Origin: Phalacrocorax aristotelis
Lineage: Eukaryota > Chordata > Aves > Suliformes > Phalacrocoracidae
Assembly: GCF_949628215.1 (NCBI RefSeq)
Contig: NC_134278.1
Coordinates: forward strand, 42,219,691 to 42,283,690
Length of the DNA: 64,000 bases
Direction of reading: 5' to 3'
The stretch's first letter is position 1. The number at the start of each line of letters is the position of its first letter. Below are positions 37,130 through 49,115 of this stretch, in pieces. The notes under the pieces are model-generated. The model saw only the letters and a program-made list of their open reading frames with translations, was not told the DNA's origin and did not search any database. A program made the position numbers and the translations under genes.

Positions 37130-37290
37130 ATTCATTTGGCTGCTTAGTTTTCAATTAAATGGTGCAATATAAACGGCAGTAACGCAGGCAGGGGGATGGT
37201 GTAGATGAACCAATGCTGTTTCGATCAAATGCTGTTTGCCGCTCTGAACATAGCATATAAGCCAGATGCTGTGAATAAATGTTCTCTTTT
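37130..37290. promoter_or_regulatory. Candidate conserved noncoding block
   Basis: Non-repetitive stretch with several retained CpGs (AACGGCAG, TAACGCAG, TTCGATCAA, GCCGCTC) within AT-rich DNA, plus TTTCAATTAAATGG. Retained CpGs suggest either constraint or a young insertion. No repeat family was recognised. Confidence 0.22.
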
Positions 37291-37499
37291 TATGGCCAGT
37301 TAAATCAGCACTTGTACTTCTGTAAAAAATTACTGTAAAGGAAATTGTAGATATGGGAGACTTACTCTAGACAATATTTTGTGAAAATGTAACACAGATA
37401 TATAAAGGCATGTTTAGTTTAACATTTTTACAAAGATGAAAAGAAGATGATATATTTTATAAACAAATGTGTAGGAAGAGTACAAGGAATTTTTAGCCA

Positions 37500-37720
37500 A
37501 ATGCTTGGGAAATGTGGAATTATCTGCTGTAATCAATCCATCAGATTTAAATTATGACTCTCTAAGGACTTATTAGTCAGAGCAAGACCTCCTTAACAAC
37601 CGCAAATAAATGTGCCAGTCATAAATTCCCAGAAATGTTGACCGTACACTGTAAATGTTCCTCCTGCATGAAATGACTCTCCTTTTTCTCCTAGCTAATT
37701 CAATGAGTATAATGCACTGG
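37500..37720. promoter_or_regulatory. Candidate conserved noncoding block
   Basis: Contains GCTGTAATCAATCCATCA (PBX/HOX-like ATCAATC), GACTTATTAGTCA and CTAGCTAATTCAATG. The inverted pair GACT/AGTC around TTATT forms a short dyad. The call rests on homeobox-type motif density only. Confidence 0.22.
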
Positions 37721-38165
37721 ATGAATATATCTGTCTATGATTCTGAAAAAAATAAGTAACCAAATGCTAAAGCAAATATAGTGGTGCCAAAACTTAGCAT
37801 GTTTACAAACTTTCTTCTCATTTGTCCCTAAAATCCTCCAGAGTGCAATGCTGAGTGACAATGGAACAAAATTTTAAAAATATTCACAGTCCAATCCAGT
37901 TTTGAGTGTAGAAAGGCAGCCTGACTATACTGTATAAACCAAATTTTAATTTTAGGGACTGTGTCCTCTATGATATATCTACAACATGTGAATATTATGG
38001 GGATAGACCAGAACATGACCAGCCCCAACAGCAAATGTCTGCATTGTACATGTTCTTAATGGGTTTCCAGAAGTAGCCCTCATAATTCCATGTCTCCCAC
38101 TCCCTACCAGGACATACATCATGCATTTGCGGTATCACCCATGTCAGTTATATAAAGCAATAATT

Positions 38166-38215
38166 ATACTGGGAGTTTCTACTTTCTACTTTCTACTAAT
38201 ACTGGGAGTTTCTAC
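38166..38215. repeat. Short duplication with TTTCTAC repeats
   Basis: The 17-mer ATACTGGGAGTTTCTAC occurs at 38166-38182 and again at 38199-38215. TTTCTAC-type units fill the gap between them. This is a recent-looking slippage duplication. Confidence 0.8.
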
Positions 38216-40783
38216 ATCTTGTCTCTGCAGACAGTGACCCATGCACTATGTAACCTGAAGTGAAAGACGGGGTGTTTATGTGATCTGACACAGACAAGGG
38301 AGGTCTGCTGCCTACACCACTCATATGTGGGACCATGTTAACCCTTTCTATACTGAGTAACTTTGCTGAGAGGCTCTCTGAACCAAAGTTAGTTGTCTTT
38401 GCATGGTCCCACATTGCCCTGTGCTAATTCAGCATCAGATTAACAATCTTTAGCTTTATGCACTCGAAACGGAAGATCTCTTGGTGCAGAGCATGGAGAG
38501 GTTTTGCCTGTCTTGGAAAGTTATTTGACTTCATCTTGGGTACCAAAACTTAACAATGTTGTCTGTACCACTGAGAGCCTTGAGGCATATAAGCACCTGC
38601 TGGCCCTGGTTTCTCAGTTGGGATCTGGACAACTACATCACTGTCGTTTACCTCAGGTCTCTGAAGGGTTCTGAAATGGACCTCAATTCAGAGTAACGTA
38701 AATATGTGGAGTAAATTGAAATTTCCAGATTTTAATTCCTAAAAAAAGAAAAACCAAACAACTTAGGTCAGTATCCTGTTTGACAATCCTCTCTCCCTTT
38801 AAAATTACATCAAAAAAAGGACTGATACTAAACCACTGACATCTCTTTCAATACTGGATCAGATTATACTACATCAGTAGAATTACCCTCCATATGCATT
38901 TTTGTGCATATGCAATTATTGTGAAGCCTTGACTCAGTGCAACTAAAACCCTCAAATGAAGACCTTCTCTCTTCCCACACTGTCTCTCAAATAGTAAAAA
39001 GAAAGAAGAGAACCTTCTGATAACGTTTGGAGGAAAATTTTAGCAAGAACACCTTTCCAGTGTATGTAAAGTATAGGTGCAGCTCAACTCTCCAAATTGT
39101 GACTTCCCATAAAGATTGGGAGAAGCAAATCCAAATGTTTTTTGGATCACCACCCTATGATGAAGCCCACAGAAGATAAATTTGCATCCCAGTTGGTGTC
39201 AGGATTCTGTCTCCATAGACTTAGTAGTGAAGACTTGGGATTTTCTGCAGCTTCTTTTGAAGAAGGAAAAAGGTGAAAACTTACTTTCAGATATCACAGC
39301 AAAAGAAGCAGGGGAAAGATAAATATCTATTTCTCTCCTTTGCTTTTAAATCAGGGAAATAAATTTTAATCTTTGTTGCGTTCCTGTGCTTTATTACATC
39401 CAGCTTGCTTTCTTATCATAGGAAAAAAGTCTCATCATTTTCCTATTGTTGAGATAGGACACCTTTAAGTGTCTGAGACTTTAACTCTCCAGCTTGTAAC
39501 TGATCTCTTCTCAAGGGTTTCCCATGATGTTTTATGAAGGTGCTGCCTTGACCAGTTCTGGCAGTTTTTATCTCCTCCACTGACAGCTGCAGATTAAATA
39601 TTCCTCCTGTTGAAATGGAACCCATGCTTGGACCATTCTTGAGTTAGCAGTGTTAATCCAGGATTTCATCCAGGGCCTAGATGTATTTATTATACAGGTT
39701 TGGATCTTGGCTCTTCTATGCTTTACCCTTCTCTAGATAGAGTCTTTTTGTTTTTCCTTCATCCTGGGTGCATTAGTTTTTGAAAGACATTTAAATCACC
39801 CACAGATTAGTACAGAAACCCATATACCAGTTTCCTCCCTCATATTGTAAAGATGTCATCAGTTTGCAAAGGGGCCACAAATGAACTTTACTGGCTTATT
39901 GGACTACTAAAAAATCTGTGATGAGCATAAGATGCTATTGGATTTATTACCTCCTAGACAAAATTATTTCTTAGTAACTGTGACTGTTTATTTTCTATGT
40001 ACCATACTTCTGGCCAAGAAATCTATAGCTGAACCCTGGGCAATTCTTAACTTGTGCATGCTGGAGTCAGAACTTTGTATCACTCAGTAAAAGCTTTCTG
40101 AGTCTTATTTCTCTCTTGCTGTAAATAGGATTGTGCACATGCTTAAGGAAGTGAATATTTTTACTTTTTTGACTTTAACATTGTCCACAAAGTATGTTAA
40201 ACTTTATTGTATGATCTAATGGATGTATTATTCTGAGCTGAAATATACGTCTTTGATTTGGTCTGCACATAACTATTTAAATTGACTAGCCTTCAGGTTA
40301 CTTTGTAGATTAGAAAGTTATTGTTTATGTCTATACTATTCCACACTATTCAATTAACCAGTGCCATTTAACATTCCTGGGCATTATAAACTTACTCTTT
40401 GTACGTTAAGTAACATAGTACAGTTTGGCTACTCCTGAAATCTTATAATTTATAGAACGCAGTGACACCAGAGCTACAATAATTTGTACATTTTCCCAGG
40501 TCTTAAAACACAGCTAATCTTGAAATTTTAATGCTGAGCTGAACCAAAATTTGGAAAGCTAATAAGGAAGTATTATTTCAGATGACTGATACATCTGCAT
40601 TCTCATTCTTTAAGAGAATTTTGATCCCAGCAATCTATCAGAGAATATCACCTTTCTAAATGTCTTCTTTTCATAAACAAATCACATGTTTAAATGTTTT
40701 GCCCATAATCTGGGATTTTTGGCAGTTGGAAGAGTTTATTTCACCGGTCAAAATTTTCTGGTTCATTTTGGGTAATGACTGTT
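38216..40783. other. No gene seen
   Basis: Unassigned. Open frames are 72 codons or fewer and show no domain. The sequence runs up to the LTR without any sign of retroviral internal DNA. Confidence 0.5.
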
Positions 40784-41329
40784 TGTACTGGGTCTGGGTA
40801 GGATGGAGTTAACTTTCTTCACAGCAGCCTGTATGGTGCTGTGTTTTGGATCTGTGGCTAAAATGGTGCTGATAACACACCGATGTTTTGGCTACTGCTG
40901 AACAGTGCTTTTGTAGCGTCAAGGCTTTCTCTATTTCTCCCTCTGGCTGTCAATAAATAGGCTGGGAGTGCACAAGAAGTTGAGAGGGGACACAGCCAGG
41001 ACAGCTGACCTAAATTGACAAACGGAATATTGCATGCCATATAAAATTGTGCTCAACAGTAAAATTGAGGGGAGTAGTCTTTTCCAAAACTGGTTGCGCT
41101 GAGACTGGCTGGGTGTGGTCTCAGCCTGGGTGGTGGCGACTGCCTCCCTTTACATCACTTGTTTGTCTTTTTACCTTTCTTTCCTTCAATTATTCAACTG
41201 TTTTATCTTGACCCAAGAGTGTACTCTTGCTTTTACCCTTCCAGTTCTCTCCCCAGTCGTGCTGGGGTGCATGAAGAGTGACTGAGCAGCTGTGTGGGTG
41301 CTTAGCTGCTGCTTGGGGCCAACCCACCA
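40784..41329 (+). mobile_element. Solo LTR of an avian endogenous retrovirus
   Basis: Remnant of an endogenous retrovirus reduced to a single long terminal repeat of about 546 bp. It starts TGTACTGGGTCTGGGTAGG and continues with GATGGAGTTAACTTTCTTC, the U3 opening I know from a common LTR family of non-galliform birds. It ends with a GGTGCTTAGCTGCTGCTTGG stretch and CCAACCCACCA, the matching U5 end. Terminal TG and CA are present. A TATA-like TATAAAA sits at 41040-41046, in the plus orientation. No gag, pol or env sequence, primer-binding site or second LTR flanks it, so it probably arose by recombination between two LTRs. I cannot see a clear target-site duplication. The family name and ERV class (probably ERVL-like) are uncertain. 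Confidence 0.75.
41040..41046 (+). promoter_or_regulatory. TATA-like box of the solo LTR
   Basis: TATAAAA lies roughly 255 bases into the LTR, where a retroviral U3 promoter is expected. Whether it still drives transcription is unknown. Confidence 0.4.
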
Positions 41330-43585
41330 TATAGGTGGTTTCATATTCTTAGATAGACCTATTTTAGCTGACTGATAGTGCCTATGGACTTCCCAATATT
41401 AAAAAAAAAACCAACCACAGCCAAAACAACAGTGATAAGCTTCCCTCTGAAAATTGCAGAGGAATTGTATGTATTTCAGCAGAGAGCAGTAAACCATTAT
41501 CTAGGGCACCGGCCTTATCTTGCAGCTTCACTGTGTTCTGACTTTGATTTACCTATCTAAAATAACTTTTTTTTTTACAAATGAAAGGTAAAACAAATTA
41601 GGAATTTTGCAACACGGGAGTTTCCACTAGAAAATTCAAACTTGTTGAGTCCATCATCGGCCTTGATTGTCTCAACCGTCTAACTTAATTGTATACTTCA
41701 AATAGTTAGTGTAGCACCTGGCATTATTTTGAACTGAGACTGAATAGCAGTCCCAAACAATTCCCAGGCACAGTTCAGTAATTAAATTGAAACAGGTGCT
41801 ATTCTCAGCAGATAGATTGTTGGCCCTATGTTCTGCTGAATATGAAGATTTAGTAGTATGGAGGTGGGCTATTCTGTGCTAATGAATCTCAGTGCCAAAA
41901 CCAATTTAGGAATGTGTAATTTACTGGTATAGGTATCACCACTGAGTCTGTCAGTTCCCTGTAAGATTAACTCAATTACTGAAAAATTCGCAGGAAACTG
42001 CAATTAGTGGGGAGAATACCAGCTTATGATGCAAGACTTCTTTAAATAAATCAAAGATTCTTATTCAGAGTAGGATTTGAATGTAGATCCCCCGTATTTG
42101 AGGCAGGATGTGGTTACTGAGTTCTTTCAAAGACCTTCTCCCTCTCTCTCTCCCCTCAATTTTTGACGAAAAGATAAATAAAAATGATACTGAGATGGAA
42201 TGTAAATAAGTTTAATTAATTCAATTTTTCATAGAACTTATTTTCTGGATAATACATAACTATAACCTCTACTGTCCTGACCAGGAACAAAGGATTCATT
42301 TTACTTAATATCAAAAGTTGATAATGTAGATATCTACATCCCACCTTTTTAGTCATGTACGGGCCAAGATTCATCCAACTTATTTTAGGCATCTTCCTTA
42401 GATGAAATGGGTTGTCTTCTAGAAGTTACTCTTTTTCCTTCAGTTATAGAGGTTGTTTAGATGCTTAGTTCATATGTAGAAATCTTCAATGTAGATGTCT
42501 AAAAGGCTAAAATGAAACCCCCAGCACAAGTTTACTCAGTTCTTGCTGTGCAATTTAAAAATAATCAGGTTGTGAAAACCTGATTATGTAAAACCTGATT
42601 ACACTCATGTAAACCCCTGTCTGCTAGATATAGGGAACTTTACAAGCTGTTCTTTGGCTGGAAATTCATCATTTCAAAAATATGTTGTATTGACAGCTTG
42701 AGGGACTGGACTCCTACTTTCTTTTCACAGAGCAGGTCTAGTGGAGACACACTAGGAAGGGCTTTTTTCTGGACACGTACATGTTACTTCTAAGGATAAT
42801 AAAATAGAAATTTAAAAGTGTAGCTTCTACAAAGCTACATTTTTATGCTACACAGTCAACAGTAATGCAACTCGTTTCCAGTTATGCTCATGATTTTTGT
42901 GATAAATATGAATGTCACGTAGGACATAGACCGTGACTGACTCATTTATCACCATAGCCACAAGGCCTGTAGAAGGCAACACCTCACATTTCTAACAGCA
43001 GAATTGGATTGGCATTGGCATTCTCCACTGAAAAGGTCTTCTACACCATTATTGATCCCAGCAGTCCACAAAAGTAGTCTGAAGGTATGGTATGTGGATA
43101 AACAGGATTGGTGCATTTCTCCCAGGCAAAATTTAATCAGCAAGGAGATGTCAGGGGAACTGGTATATGAAAAGTGTTATTTTAATAAGTAGCCCAGCAT
43201 AGAAGAATTATTGAATTACTAGTTTACAATAGTATGAATTGCAAGGTTATACTACAATGTCTTTACCAACCTCAGAAACTTCATGTAAATACCAAAGCAA
43301 CTTCTCCACAGATTACAGCCTATAAGAAACCATTTTCTAAATGCATGTTGCCAGCACTGAAGGTTTTACAAATTGCAGTATGTTCAGCTCAAATTATTCC
43401 AATCAATGGAGCATTTTTCTTATGCACTGTCAAGCTTCTCCTGTAATTACAGTCCACATTGCATTTCTAGTGCTTTTTGCATGCCTATAAAATCAGACCC
43501 TTCCAATACTATCTACTTGTGATTTCATAAACATTCATCATAGCTTTCTTTGCTCTTGGCTATCCCCAAGGACTTTAAGACTAGT
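41330..43585. other. No gene seen
   Basis: Unassigned AT-rich DNA with one inverted/direct repeat cluster at 42561-42604. Confidence 0.5.
42561..42604. repeat. 11-bp perfect inverted repeat plus direct copy
   Basis: ATAATCAGGTT (42561-42571) faces its exact reverse complement AACCTGATTAT (42577-42587) across a 5-nt loop. The 12-mer AAAACCTGATTA then recurs directly just downstream (about 42591-42602). Three copies of one 10-mer, one of them inverted, within 44 bases suggest replication template switching. Confidence 0.8.
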
Positions 43586-43589
43586 GCTG

Positions 43590-43900
43590 TTCAATGCGCC
43601 TGCCCAGTGACACAGCTCAGCAGCACTGAAGTTTATTGACATTTCTTTTTGCTCTTATGCAGCCCTGCTCTGTAACATTTACTCTGTCAATTACATTCAT
43701 TTTGGTATTCATAGTCAATTCTATCTCTGTGTGACTTTAATTGTATTTCACTAAATTAAAAAGGCATTATAAAGTTGTTACCCTTTGATTTTGTAGCTTT
43801 AATTTCATTTTTCTTTAATCTTTGGAGCACACTAGATTATCAATTAACATAATAAAACAGCCACTGTGGAATTTAGTAACAACACTGAATATTCTGTGAA
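43590..43900. promoter_or_regulatory. Candidate conserved noncoding block
   Basis: Dense homeobox-type cores (GTCAATTACATTC, TTTAATTGTATT, ATCAATTAACATAA) lie in non-repetitive AT-rich DNA, with CTTTGATTTTGTAG as a TCF/LEF-like word. No open frame. Inferred from motifs only. Confidence 0.25.
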
Positions 43901-46320
43901 GTGAATTAGCCCATTTAATGTTAGTAGTATGACAACAGTATATGCAATAAGAAATAAAGTAGCCAAAATTCTACTCTACACATGAATTAAAGGATTTTGA
44001 ATTTTGGGGGCATTTGTTTCTAGTGATGGTGGACTCCTTTTGAATGTTTTGTACACTCCAAAGTTGTAAGAAATTCACAAGATCTTAATTCTTTAACATT
44101 TTCTTCCTTTTAGAAGCTGCAGTCTCTACTATTGGTAGGCAGAATAAAATCCATTGATATTTTAGCACTGTCTTAGAGACCACCTTTCAAAAGAATGATC
44201 TCTGCTCCCATTTGGGGTCTTAAAACTTGCTTCATTCCAGCAGTGGTCAAGACTTCCTAGCCTGTTGTTTGTGATACTTGACCTGGAAAGACTAATAATC
44301 TTTGTGCTTTTCCTGTAGATGAGTTGAACTTCTGTGTTAATTCTCCTAAAATATCTGCTTTTTGTAGGGACACCAGTCCTATTGGTGAATGTTATGCATT
44401 CCCTGAGCACATAGAGGAAAACTACACAAAAAACTACCTATTTCTTCTACACCAGTCTGTCTGCTTAAGCAGTGGTGAGGCCAGCCATGTTAAGTGACAA
44501 GATTCTAAGCATCTACATTTTTAATTTCTTAACCAACAATGGATGTTTGTAGTGGATTTAGCCTCCAGGGTTATATGAAAGCCAACCGGAAGGGACAAGG
44601 TTATAGAGTTATAAGTCTCTTTGTAGTACTCCAAATCTTTATTGTATTCAGTGCTTTTTACTTAAAATGCAGATGCTTATCAAGCCACATAAACTATAGG
44701 TTTCAAAATATCTTCTAGGAACAGCAGACAACTGGAAGAGATGCCAGTAGTTACTCATGCAATCTTTTAAATGACAAAAAAAAAGTTAAGGTGGCTAGAT
44801 AGAAGTATTATGAATGTCAAGTGATTGCAGTTACCTAATTATTTCTGAAGCAGTTAAAGGAGAGGTGGGAGGGAAGGATATAAAACAAAGAAGCATGGAA
44901 GGATATAAAGGAAAGGAGAATTGTAAAAGGAAGACCAAGAAAAAAGAGTGATCAGTGTACATATTCACCAAACAGTGGCAGTGCGGCTCTCTTCCCTATG
45001 AAGAATGAAAGTTCATTGTTACTAAAGTATAACTTTTTCTGAGTCACTATGACAGTTTTCTCATGGAATTGTTCCACAAAGCTTCTAAAAAGGTTTTGAA
45101 TGAACACACACACAAAAAGATCAATCTCTTTTCTCTTTGTGTTTTTGTTTTGTTTTTAATGATTCTTTATAATCTGGTTGAATTCAGGAGTACTGAGCTG
45201 CCTAATGCTCTTCTTTTCTTCTGCTCATTGTCACCTTCTGTCTGCAGCAGAATTTTCTTGGATGAAAAAAAACTTGGTGATCTGAGGTCCCTTGAGGTTA
45301 TTTCCACCATCAGTACTGCTGGCCCATTTCCTTGGTCATTCTGGGTGAGTCACTGCCAAGGACTGGTGAAACTGGCTGGTGACACACTGACATTGGTGGC
45401 AGGGTTGGCAGAGACCCACTTTCCTCCACCAGGTTCACCCTAGATAGAAAGCACAGGGTGGCCAGACAGAGTGGAGTTTATTTTACATGTGTGAAGGTGG
45501 GGAGAGAGAAGATGTGAATGAGACTCCTCTTCTGGAATATTTCTGTTAAGACATGTCAGTTGTTTCCCCTCCTCTGTTAACACCAAAGCTGATATTAAAC
45601 ATGCTGCATTCCAGACATCATGTGCTTTCTATTTGTATTCATTGCAGATGTGCACTAAAACTACTGCAAATAATTTAGGTAATTGGCAAACCACAGGGGC
45701 ACTTACCCTGTTCACTGGCCTATTTTAGGCTGGCTCATCATCACCATTCTAATTGATGACAGGTCTCTAGTTTTTCACATGCCAGGCTGTAAGAGAAGAA
45801 ATAGTAATAAAGTATTCTGGCGGTGGGAATGTTGTAACTGTTCCCAGCCTTTTGCAAGCAGCGGGTTCCCCAGCCCTTGCCCCTGCTGCTAACGCACAAG
45901 TGATGTGGTGGGGAACTTTTGCAACGTAAGAACGCTCTCTTTTCTCCATCCACTCAGCCCCTGCAATTACCTAATTCTAACATGACCATAGCTTTTTTAA
46001 TGTAATGCTGTATCCTTGGTTTTATTTATTGTTTCCCACTGCCCTGTTCCCTAGATGCTCGGCATTAGTATTTATTAATTAGAGAACATAAATATATGTG
46101 CTCCACTGTGCTTTTTTTCTGTACGGACTCACCATAGAGGTTAATTCCTGCCCCAAATTATCTCACTATCTGACTGGAACACAGATAATAGAGAATGCTA
46201 TTGAGTCCACTGTACAGTATACAGAGGCAGAGAAGTCACAGGGATTTAACAAAGGGCTCTCGGAACCATAAATTAATTGTTGCTGCACCTACATTTAGGT
46301 TCATGCCACCCCGTACTGAA
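43901..46320. other. No gene seen
   Basis: The longest non-LINE open frame of the window lies here (45063-45443 plus, 126 codons). Its first half is hydrophobic because of T-rich DNA, its second half is low in charge, and no domain is visible. I treat it as chance. Confidence 0.45.
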
Positions 46321-46322
46321 AA

Positions 46323-46417
46323 TGTTGCTCTGTGTTGCTCTGTGTGTAAGGCATAGGAAGTGTTAAATGCCTCAAGGTCTTAAACACTAGATCTTAAATA
46401 CCAAGATCTTAAACACC
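46323..46417. repeat. Two small tandem repeats
   Basis: TGTTGCTCTG occurs twice in tandem (46323-46342). Three 14-15-base units of the form AGATCTTAAACACCA lie at 46375-46417 with one or two changes each. Both look like slippage products. Confidence 0.75.
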
Positions 46418-49080
46418 AGAACACCCCACACCAATGCCTGCTGAACAGAGCTAGTGCTAGTCAATACCAAACACTAAGTGCAAGTGCATACAACACAAAT
46501 GATTGCATGTCACCTCTTGTGGCTTGGCTTATGGCTTTAGTTAGGCTTGAAGACCTCTCCTGAGAGAAGGCAGTGGGAGTGGCTGGTGCCAAACTTTTGT
46601 GTAACACTGTAGAACTGCAGGGCCCTCACTTGTGGGTCTGTTTTCTAGTCCTGTCCTTCCTGATCCTGATGGGGATCACAGCACCATATCATCTCCTGTG
46701 CTAATGACTGCCTTTGCCACTGGTCAGTAGAAAAGTGAAAGAAAATGAGATACTTTAAGTACCGAAGTTCCTAACAAAATCTAACTTTAATGACTAATCC
46801 AATATTGAACAATTAACCTGAAACATATAGAATAATTGTATATGTGTTTCCCTTTAGTTGGTGTTTTATCCACCCTCTATTCAAAGTACAGTCTCATCAC
46901 CCATCTAGGACCATGATTTGGTGTATGACTTAGGCCAACATAACTGTTCTGATGATGAGACAGGCAACCCTGCCCTCTGCCTGTTCTTTTATTTCTTTTT
47001 GCCAGTGCAAGGATTGGAAGGGCCAAATGGTCAGATTATAGAACTGACCAAGGTTCACATAGCTGGGGAAAAAAAGGGCTCTGATATGTCATCATGTAGG
47101 GAACTCAGAAAATTCATCCCAAACAAGCCACAGAAAGCTGGGTAAATCTTTCTTCTAGAGTATGAGAGCAAAGCCCCAGCAAAGTATGTCACCTGGTACA
47201 TAGAGCATATCATCTGTCATCATAGTTGTCAAAATCTTTTGCTGTGCTTGGAAGAAGAAATTCATGCTTCCCATCCCTTTCATCTTGAAATAGGGTACTA
47301 ATCGGGTACAAATACAAGTACAACAACTAACAATAGGTTTTGAGTGGAATTGCAAGACATGGCAGACCAAGCCTGACCACAGTTCCTCTTGAGTCTTTTC
47401 GTATGCTAAGAATACTTTCTTCATAGTTAGTCAAAGTCAAAATGTTTTCATTCCAAGTTAGCTAAAACTTCAGTAAAAGACACAGAAACCTTTGGCAGAC
47501 TTGTTTATTTAAGACCATTAAAATAATTCTCAGCATTTTGGGCTTCTTAAGCATTTACCATGCCAGTGGTCTCTAACGCATGGATGAAATTCATCCTAAC
47601 ATTAGATATCTTGCATGTAGAACTGTATTTCTGAAACTGAAGATATTTGTCAAAGTCACTTTCACAGTCAATGAAGAAAAGTAACTCACCCCATCCTAAA
47701 AGAAACCTTTTAAATAATACAGCTGAAAACACCTCCTAAAAACTCCTATTTCTTCCTACGGACTGTAGAGGGAATTAAAACAGCTACTTTGGCATTCTCC
47801 ATCTGTCATAAGGTGAGATGAAGAGTGCTTTCAGTGCCCTCATTTTAGGTGTTTCCTTTTGACTTACCGAACCAGCTTGGCATATTAACTGCAAAGTGAC
47901 ACATGTTGTGCTAAGCTTCACTGCAGTGGCAGGGTGTGCTCTAACTATCCCTTTTTGTCCTGTTTTGTAATACAAGAACTTGTCGGGCAAAATAATGTAG
48001 AACAGAAAGAAAGGTTCTATATTGCCTTTTGAAGAGTCTTTATACTGTTCCTTGGATTGGAGACTACTCCTTGGTCAGGAGACCTGAGTTGGAAATCAGC
48101 TTCTTTTCCTGTTGAATTCAATGTTGTTATGATATTTCAACCAGCTTGGGTGGTGGCAGGGATCAAGTGATTCCGTTGTGACATTGCTTTCATCCCATCA
48201 TAGAAGTTCAGGAACAAGTATGAGTTAAGGCCATTATCCTGCTTTTAGGCTAATGAGATAAATGCAACATTTTATAAAGCAAGAATTGGGTTCCTGGGCA
48301 GAAACATGCTTCTAACTCTGATTTAGAGAAACATGAAAAAATTACTCTGCCCTCCCTCTACTTTTTTTTTTTTCCCCTGTGCCTGATGTTCTACAGTGCT
48401 GAATTTAGTACTGTGTTTAAGTACTGTAGCCTGAAGACCACCCATGTGATAAAGAAATCCTCTGAACCTTTCGACCTTGGACCTGTCAGTGATAATTGGT
48501 GCAGGAAAAAGAAAGAGGTAAATGTTCATTGTACTTAGCGCTTTTCTAAATCAAGTCCCAAAAGAGAAAAGCGCTGGTGAAAGGGGAGACCATAGAAGGG
48601 AATGTTATTTTATTCATTAAAAATAAATATCTGGAGTTTAAACATGTCAACAAGTTAAAGCTCTGTTCCGTGAGGCAATGTGTGCCCTTGAATCCCTTTG
48701 AAGTTAGTGGTAGGTGAGGTAACGCAGTGCTCCACAGGACTGACCCCCTGAGGATCCTCTTGAAGGAAAGTCACAAAGAAGAAGGATGCCCATGGGTTTT
48801 GAGCTGAACTCTACTTCCATCCCATTCTTTCTGTTTCCTAGATCTAGGTCTATAGAGATGTGTGTGATTAATTAATTTTAATGGATACATGCATACTAGA
48901 AGATTTAGTGTGCAGTTCAGCATAGTGTCTTTCAGTTGAAATAGAAGAAAGGAAATGGCTCATTTCTCAGAGATATGTTCTTGTTATTCTGTTGGGTTAA
49001 AGGAGGCAATGCTTGTGCAATCCACGCTGTTTGGTATGTACTCCAGTCTTGCCACACAATCCTGAATTTGGCAGACAAGT
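46418..49080. other. No gene seen
   Basis: Unassigned. Open frames reach 89 codons (47155-47424 minus) without a domain. Confidence 0.5.
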
Positions 49081-49081
49081 C

Positions 49082-49115
49082 CTGGAAATAAAAGGAAGTA
49101 CTGGAAATAAAAGGG
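49082..49115. repeat. Short tandem duplication, about 20-bp period
   Basis: CTGGAAATAAAAGG occurs twice, separated by AAGTA. This is a simple slippage duplication. Confidence 0.7.

Noticed and set aside
45063..45443. 126-codon plus-strand open frame
   Set aside because: It has no domain, signal or splice context. The hydrophobic half comes from T-rich DNA, and nothing suggests codon constraint.
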